64,000 bases of DNA from Vannielia litorea. GTDB taxonomy: Bacteria > Pseudomonadota > Alphaproteobacteria > Rhodobacterales > Rhodobacteraceae. Numbering within the stretch: the first letter of the stretch is position 1; each line of letters starts with the position of its first letter. The translations under genes and the position numbers were made by a program. This document shows, in pieces, positions 59,137-64,000 of the stretch. The notes under the pieces were generated by a model. That model did not search any database. It was not told the DNA's origin and saw nothing but the letters and a program-made list of their open reading frames with translations. The stretch covers positions 1-64,000 of the forward strand of contig NZ_QTNQ01000012.1 in NCBI RefSeq assembly GCF_018424695.1. The letters run 5' to 3'.

Positions 59137-61536
59137 CTAGCCGGTGAGGCCCGCCTTGGCCATGAGCGCGGCGGCCTCTTCCTCGGCCAGCCGTTCCCGC
59201 CCCTTGCCGGCCACCGGAACCTTGCCCACTTCAAGAAGGAGCGGGGCGGCCATGGGCGTCACCCGGTCGAGCGTGACATGGTCGATCCGCCCGGCGACGC
59301 GCGCCAACATCTCTTCCACACGTCCGAAATCAACCAGCCCCTTCATCGCCTCCTCCCGTGTGATCCGCATCAGGAGATGGTCCGGGTCGTACTTCAGAAG
59401 CGTGTCATAGAGGATATCGGAGGAGAAGGTCGCCTGGCGCCCGCTCTTGCGGTTTTGCGGCAGGTTGCGCTCGATCAGCCCGGCGATTGTCGCCGAGGCG
59501 CGGAAGGTGCGCTTCATGACGGCATTGCGCGCCAGCCAGCCCTCCAGCACGTCTCGCAGCACCTGTGGGGCAAGAAGCGGTGCCGGGTCTTCCACCGGCT
59601 CCAGCCCCCAGATGAGCGTGGCGTAATCCGTGGCGACGAAACCCAAAGGGTCGAGCCCCAGCTCTTCCATCCGGCGGGTAACGAGCAGGCCCAGTGTTTG
59701 TTGCGCGTTGCGCCCGGCAAAGCCGTAGAGGCAGGTGTGCGCGCGGCTGTCATGCGAGAAACTCTCGACAAGCAGGCGGTCGCTTCGTGGCAACAGGGAC
59801 ACGTCTCGCTGGAGCGAGAGCCAGTCGCGGATCGTTCCGGGCAGGTCCTCCCAATTGCCGTGGATCAACTCGAGAATGCGCGCGGTGAGGCGGGTGGAGG
59901 CGGAAAACTTCGTGCCGCCGAACACGGCGATCTTCGGCGTCTTGTTGGCGGAGCGGGAGACCTGCACGGTCATCTCCTTCAACCCTTCGTAACGAACGAT
60001 CTGGCCACCGATGAGAAAGGTATCACCCTCTGTAAGGGAGGCGGCGAAGGCCTCTTCGACCTCGCCCAAGGGCTGCCCGCCGCGCCCGCGCATACGCACC
60101 TTCAGCAGTTCCGTGTCCTGTATCGTGCCGATGTTCATCCGGATGCGTTGCGCGGCACGCGGATCTCTCAGGCCCCAGAGGCCATCGCGCTTCATCAGCT
60201 TTTGCCAGCGGTCGTAGGCGCGCAAGGCGTAACCGCCCGTTGCGCAGAATTCGAGGCAGTCATCGAAAGCCGCACGAGAGAGGCTGGCGTAGGCGCCCAC
60301 CGTCCTTACCTCGTGGAACAGCTCGCCCTCGTCGAACGGCCCGGCGCAGGCGCGGATGAGGATATGCTGGCAGAGCACATCGCGGGGGCCGGGGCCGCGC
60401 GGGTCACCATCGAGATCATGCTCGGCGGCGGCCTCCAGTGCCGCCCGGCACTCCAGCACTTCGAAACGGTTGGCGGGCACGAGCCGGGCTTTCGAGGGTG
60501 CATTGTAGCGGTGGTTGGCCCGGCCAATGCGCTGCACGAGGCGTTTCACGTTTTTTGGCCCGCCGATCTGGATGATAAGGTCGACATCGCCCCAGTCGAT
60601 CCCGAGGTCGAGCGTGCCGGTGCAGACGATGGCGCGCAGCTCACCCGCCACCATGGCATCTTCCACCTTCTGGCGCTGTGCACGGGCGAGGCTGCCGTGG
60701 TGAATTGCGATGGGCAGGGAATCGGCATTCGCAAGCCACAGGTTGTGAAAGAATATCTCGGCCTGCGCGCGGGTGTTATGGAAGATCAGCGTCGTACGGT
60801 GAGCGCGGACCTGCTCCAGCACTTCGGGGATGGCGTGGGCCGCCCCACCTCCGGCCCAGGGCGGCGGAGCGGCAGTGTCCAGCATGGCAATGTCGGGCAG
60901 GGGGCCCGGATCGGCCATGATGACAGGGCAGGGATCGGGGTGCCGGGCGAGTTGGCGTGCCAGGGCGGGCGGATCTTCGACCGTGGCGGACAGGCCCACG
61001 CGGCGCAGCCCGGGGGCAAGCGCCTGCAGACGGGAGAGGGCGAGCATCAACTGATCGCCGCGCTTGCTCTCCGCGAGAGCATGAATTTCGTCAATCACCA
61101 CGCGCGACAACCCTGCGAATATCCGCGGGGCGTCTTCATAGGAGATGAGAAGCGCGAGGGACTCTGGCGTGGTCAGAAGGATATGCGGCGGATCGGCGCG
61201 CTGACGCTTGCGGGCGGTGGCAGAGGTGTCGCCGGTGCGATCCTCGATGCGGATAGGCAGGCCCATATCCTCGACCGGACGCCGCAGGTTGCGACGGATG
61301 TCGGAGGCCAGTGCCTTCAGCGGTGAGATATAGAGCGTGTGCAGGCCGTCATGCGCGCCGTCGGCCAGTTCGACCAGAGAGGGCAAGAAGCCTGCGAGGG
61401 TCTTGCCGCCGCCCGTAGGCGCGATGAGCAGCGTCGCCGGCTCTTCGGCGCGTTCCAGCATTTCCAGCTGGTGCGGGTGTGGGTCCCAGCCATGAGTGGC
61501 GAACCACTCCCGGAAACGCGGCGGAAGCGCGGCCAT
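59137..61536 (-). CDS. Ligase-associated DEXH-box helicase (Lhr family)
   Basis: A 799-residue superfamily 2 helicase. Motif I is APTGGGKT at 39-46, motif II is VVIDEIHALAESKRG, motif III is GLSATVED, and motif VI is QRIGRANHR. The large C-terminal part (about 400-799) is of the Lhr type. It belongs to the ligase-associated damage-response cassette with pdeM. No ligase or exonuclease gene adjoins it. Confidence 0.93.
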   Translation of the reverse strand: MAALPPRFREWFATHGWDPHPHQLEMLERAEEPATLLIAPTGGGKTLAGFLPSLVELADGAHDGLHTLYISPLKALASDIRRNLRRPVEDMGLPIRIEDRTGDTSATARKRQRADPPHILLTTPESLALLISYEDAPRIFAGLSRVVIDEIHALAESKRGDQLMLALSRLQALAPGLRRVGLSATVEDPPALARQLARHPDPCPVIMADPGPLPDIAMLDTAAPPPWAGGGAAHAIPEVLEQVRAHRTTLIFHNTRAQAEIFFHNLWLANADSLPIAIHHGSLARAQRQKVEDAMVAGELRAIVCTGTLDLGIDWGDVDLIIQIGGPKNVKRLVQRIGRANHRYNAPSKARLVPANRFEVLECRAALEAAAEHDLDGDPRGPGPRDVLCQHILIRACAGPFDEGELFHEVRTVGAYASLSRAAFDDCLEFCATGGYALRAYDRWQKLMKRDGLWGLRDPRAAQRIRMNIGTIQDTELLKVRMRGRGGQPLGEVEEAFAASLTEGDTFLIGGQIVRYEGLKEMTVQVSRSANKTPKIAVFGGTKFSASTRLTARILELIHGNWEDLPGTIRDWLSLQRDVSLLPRSDRLLVESFSHDSRAHTCLYGFAGRNAQQTLGLLVTRRMEELGLDPLGFVATDYATLIWGLEPVEDPAPLLAPQVLRDVLEGWLARNAVMKRTFRASATIAGLIERNLPQNRKSGRQATFSSDILYDTLLKYDPDHLLMRITREEAMKGLVDFGRVEEMLARVAGRIDHVTLDRVTPMAAPLLLEVGKVPVAGKGRERLAEEEAAALMAKAGLTG

Positions 61537-61542
61537 GCGGGT

Positions 61543-62154
61543 TTAGCGGGTTTCAGGGTCTGACGTCAGGTCGGAAAGGCTATCGCGCAGCGCGGCGATT
61601 TCGGACACGATAACGCCGCTCGGATCATCCGGCTCTTCGGACCAGCTGGAAAAACGCTCCAGAAGAGGGACGAACGTGCGAACCTCTTCTTCGGTCCAAC
61701 TCTTCAGGAAATGCCCGAGCGTGTAGAACTTGAAGGCGCGCACGGCGTGAACGATCCGGTCCCCCTCGGGCGTGACTTGGAGGATGGCGCGGCGTGCGTC
61801 TTCCTGGCTGACGCCGCGGCGGACAAAACCCTTGCGGATTAGCTCGGTTGTCAGGCGAGAGGCGCGGGACGGGTCGATGCCCAGACGGTTTGCCACGCTT
61901 CCGACCGTGGTTTCACCGCTCGTTTCGTCCCCGAACTCATTGGCCGGCCGCCAGACGGCGATCAGCGCGTCAAGCTCTGCCAGCTCTACCTTCAGGCCAA
62001 GCTCGCGCACGGCCCGCACACCAAGCTCTCGCTTGAACACCCGGCGGCGCCAGCGCTGCATGATGGCGTCGAGTTCAAGTGCGCTCTGGGCCAGCGATTC
62101 CCCCACGCCGACATGCTCGAGCTTCTCTACGACTTCCCGATCTCTGTCGCCCAA
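61543..62154 (-). CDS. MarR family transcriptional regulator
   Basis: A 203-residue winged-helix regulator. The recognition region VGSVANRLGIDPSRASRLTTELIRKG and the wing RAILQVTPEGDRI are clear; N- and C-terminal extensions exceed the usual 140-150 residues. TTG at 62154 is chosen because AGGGGAG lies five bases upstream. An ATG at 62184 would place the operator inside the gene. It is divergent from the MFS exporter it probably represses. Confidence 0.87.
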   Translation of the reverse strand: MGDRDREVVEKLEHVGVGESLAQSALELDAIMQRWRRRVFKRELGVRAVRELGLKVELAELDALIAVWRPANEFGDETSGETTVGSVANRLGIDPSRASRLTTELIRKGFVRRGVSQEDARRAILQVTPEGDRIVHAVRAFKFYTLGHFLKSWTEEEVRTFVPLLERFSSWSEEPDDPSGVIVSEIAALRDSLSDLTSDPETR

Positions 62155-62175
62155 TGCAACTCCCCTAATTAGTGT

Positions 62176-62200
62176 TGTTGACATATGTATGCTGTCAACA
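62176..62200. promoter_or_regulatory. MarR operator overlapping divergent promoters
   Basis: TGTTGACA-N9-TGTCAACA has perfect 8-bp arms. Each arm contains TTGACA, a near-consensus -35 on one strand, with AT-rich -10-like sequence beyond (CATATATACT on the plus side). A dimer bound here would shut off both marR and the exporter. Confidence 0.75.
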
Positions 62201-62258
62201 CATATATACTTCAAGCGGTTTCACCAAGCCCGACGGCTTGAATGTGAAGGGAATACAT

Positions 62259-63773
62259 GTGCGTGCAGCAGTCGAAAAGCCTTTATTGGCCGAAGAAGCG
62301 CCCAAGAGCCGCGTTGGTCTGGTCATGGTGGCCGTTGCCGCAACGCTGCTTTTTGCCTCCCTCGGTCAGACAATCGTTACAACGGCGATGCCCACGATGG
62401 TGGCGGATCTTGGCGGTGTCGATCACATCACCTGGATCATAACGGCCTTCCTGCTCGCCTCAACGATCGGTGCCCCGATAAGCGGCAAACTCGGCGACCT
62501 GTTCGGTCGGAAGATCGTGATACAGGGCGGTATTCTGGTTTTCGTCCTCGGTGCGGCGATTGCGGGATGCGCGCAGTCGATGGGGATGCTCATTGTGGGC
62601 CGCGCGGTGCAGGGGCTTGGTGGCGGCGGGCTTATCGTCGTGTCGATGGCCGTTGTGGCCGATGTTCTGCCGCCGCGAGAGCGCGGCAAGGCGCAGGGGC
62701 TTCTCGGCGCGGTCTTCGGCGTCTCAACCGTGATCGGTCCGCTCATTGGCGGCTTTCTGGTGGAGGCGCTGAGCTGGCACTGGATCTTCTTCGTCAACTT
62801 TCCTGTAGGATTGCTGGCCTTCGTGGTGCTTGGCTTTGCCCTCGAAACACCCGTGCGCGAAAGCAAGGCCAAGCTCGATTTTGCAGGCGCCGGGCTTCTG
62901 GCCACCGTGCTCTCGGTGGCGGTTCTCGGCTCCAACCTCGGTGGGACGGTCCTCCCCTGGGGCAGCCCTGAGTTCCTCGGCCTCGTGGCCTTGGGCGCTG
63001 CGGCTGCGACCGGGTTCGTCATTGCCGAGCGGCGTGCGGAAGAGCCCATTCTCCCCTTGGGGCTCTTCCGCAACAATACCTTCCTTGTGGTCAACTCAGT
63101 GGGCTTCATGGTGGGGGTGGCGATGTTTGGCACCATCACCTTCATTCCGCTTTACTTGCAGGTGGTTCAGGGTGTCTCGCCTGCCGTGTCAGGGCTTTTC
63201 CTCACCCCGATGATGGCCGGGCTCATCGCCTCTTCTACGGGGGCCGGACAGGTGATGGCGCGCACCGGTCGTTACAAGATCATGCCAACGCTCTCCACCG
63301 GGCTTCTGGCGCTTGCAATGGTGTCGCTTTCAACGCTTTCCGAAGGCTCGCCGCTGTGGCTCGTGGCGGTGTCGATGATCTGCGTCGGGCTTGGTCTCGG
63401 ACCGGTGTTTTCCATCGGCGTGGCCGCTATCCAGAATGCTGTGCCGCGGCATATGCTGGGCGTTGGCACCGCCTCGGCCAACATGTTCCGCCTCATTGGC
63501 GGCTCCATCGGCACGGCGGCCTTCGGCGCGCTCTTTGGCACCGGGCTGGCGGACAACGTTGCAGGTGTTCTGCCCGGTGAGGCCAGCCTGAGCTCGATCA
63601 GTGCCGCCACACTGGCGAGCCTGCCACCGGAGGCACAGCAGGAAGTGACCCGTGGCTTCTCGATGGCGCTGCACCCGATCTTCTGGGCGGGCGCGGTGGT
63701 GGCGGTGGTGGCGTGCCTCGTCTCGCTTGCCCTGCGTGAGTTGCCCCTGGAACATGGCCCGTCCACGGCATGA
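62259..63773 (+). CDS. MFS multidrug exporter, DHA2 (14-helix) type
   Basis: A 504-residue transporter with about 14 hydrophobic helices. The DHA2 signatures are the helix-loop WIITAFLLASTIGAPISGKL followed by GDLFGRK, and the motif-C-like GAVFGVSTVIGPLIGG in helix 5. The GTG at 62259 is preceded by AAGGGA at good spacing. Paired with a divergent MarR gene, it is a typical inducible drug or toxin exporter; the substrate is not predictable. Confidence 0.92.
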   Translation: MRAAVEKPLLAEEAPKSRVGLVMVAVAATLLFASLGQTIVTTAMPTMVADLGGVDHITWIITAFLLASTIGAPISGKLGDLFGRKIVIQGGILVFVLGAAIAGCAQSMGMLIVGRAVQGLGGGGLIVVSMAVVADVLPPRERGKAQGLLGAVFGVSTVIGPLIGGFLVEALSWHWIFFVNFPVGLLAFVVLGFALETPVRESKAKLDFAGAGLLATVLSVAVLGSNLGGTVLPWGSPEFLGLVALGAAAATGFVIAERRAEEPILPLGLFRNNTFLVVNSVGFMVGVAMFGTITFIPLYLQVVQGVSPAVSGLFLTPMMAGLIASSTGAGQVMARTGRYKIMPTLSTGLLALAMVSLSTLSEGSPLWLVAVSMICVGLGLGPVFSIGVAAIQNAVPRHMLGVGTASANMFRLIGGSIGTAAFGALFGTGLADNVAGVLPGEASLSSISAATLASLPPEAQQEVTRGFSMALHPIFWAGAVVAVVACLVSLALRELPLEHGPSTA

Positions 63774-63850
63774 AGGTTTGCTGTGTTCTGCCCGGGATCG
63801 TGTGCCAGTCATGAGCGAAATCGGCGGACGTTGAATGCGGCACCCTTCGC

Positions 63851-64000
63851 CTAGGAACTCAGCCAATGGCCAAGGGCCACGCGATCGTCGGCCCGGTTTA
63901 CGATACGGGCGCTTCAACGTGTCGGCATTGCGCAGCGGCCCCTGTAGGAAATCAATGTCATCAGCCGGCGGGCTATCACGTACACCGTGCCAGCCTGATA
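63851..64000 (-). pseudogene. Possible LysR substrate-domain remnant at the window edge
   Basis: Reading the minus strand from the window end, DDIDFLQGPLRNADTLKR resembles the mid substrate-domain stretch of LysR regulators. A second frame then gives IVNRADDRVALGHWLSS and a TAG (63851-63853), like the following ...DRVALGHPL segment. A frame change and an early stop suggest a decayed gene. The evidence is short and partial. Confidence 0.22.

Noticed and set aside
59062..61326. 754-codon open frame on the plus strand
   Set aside because: Lies entirely antisense to the helicase gene, which has all helicase motifs; long antisense frames are expected in GC-rich coding DNA.
62184..62214. Upstream ATG starts for the MarR gene
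   Set aside because: They would put the perfect operator inside the coding region; the TTG at 62154 has a much better ribosome site.

Overview
The window is GC-rich, densely coded chromosomal DNA from an alphaproteobacterium, most likely a marine Rhodobacteraceae (Roseobacter group). The evidence is a MipZ division ATPase, a small zinc-finger protein related to mitochondrial complex I subunit NDUFS6, a DUF1127 protein, a core-2/I-branching glycosyltransferase with a DUF5928-type tail, a fhs / chorismate mutase / folD block, and urease (ure) genes divergent from a urea ABC transporter (urt). I see no rRNA, tRNA, CRISPR array, insertion sequence or prophage.

Layout. 0-10 kb: DNA repair (Ada-like methyltransferase, Nth), a RidA-family protein, a PfkB sugar/nucleoside kinase, an SDR/TetR divergent pair, a surface-glycan pair (sulfotransferase and branching glycosyltransferase), HIT, ATP-grasp and zinc-finger proteins. 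9.7-23 kb (minus strand): a urease region, ureD-A-B-C-E-F-G, interrupted by other genes. These are a cyclase, an AhpD-like protein, a GFA protein, a pair of secreted paralogues, DUF1127, and a nonsense-interrupted gene. At its 3' end, malonyl-CoA synthetase and a hotdog thioesterase overlap ureG. 23-29.6 kb (plus strand): urtABCDE, with several hairpins in the urtA-urtB and urtB-urtC gaps. Urea is imported by UrtABCDE and hydrolysed by urease, whose nickel centre is built by UreDEFG. 29.7-33.4 kb: a ProC-like reductase, GNAT, GAPDH, a frameshifted flavin reductase and 5-hydroxyisourate hydrolase. 33.4-40.4 kb: copA-cueR behind a duplicated MerR-type operator, pobA/pobR, and ald/Lrp. 40.5-53.6 kb: mipZ, then the cell-envelope block tolQRA, a solo TolA C-terminal domain, tolB, pal, cpoB, tilS, ftsH. 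53.7-64 kb: tam, MOSC, fhs / chorismate mutase / folD, pdeM and a ligase-associated helicase, MarR and an MFS exporter.

Most unusual signals: (1) two far-apart intergenic sites share one architecture, an 11-bp-period array of TGTGCAT units with GTTAAC 28-29 bp before it and TTAACG exactly 56 bp after its first unit; (2) a free-standing secreted copy of the TolA C-terminal domain directly behind tolA; (3) a perfect 22-bp tandem duplication of the CueR-type operator in front of a CopA whose second and third metal-binding domains are also a recent internal duplication; (4) a small dispersed palindromic intergenic element with two clear copies and one partial copy; (5) a 58-residue membrane protein coupled into ureA-ureB. 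Two genes look broken: a one-base frameshift at about 32430 and an in-frame stop at 16583.
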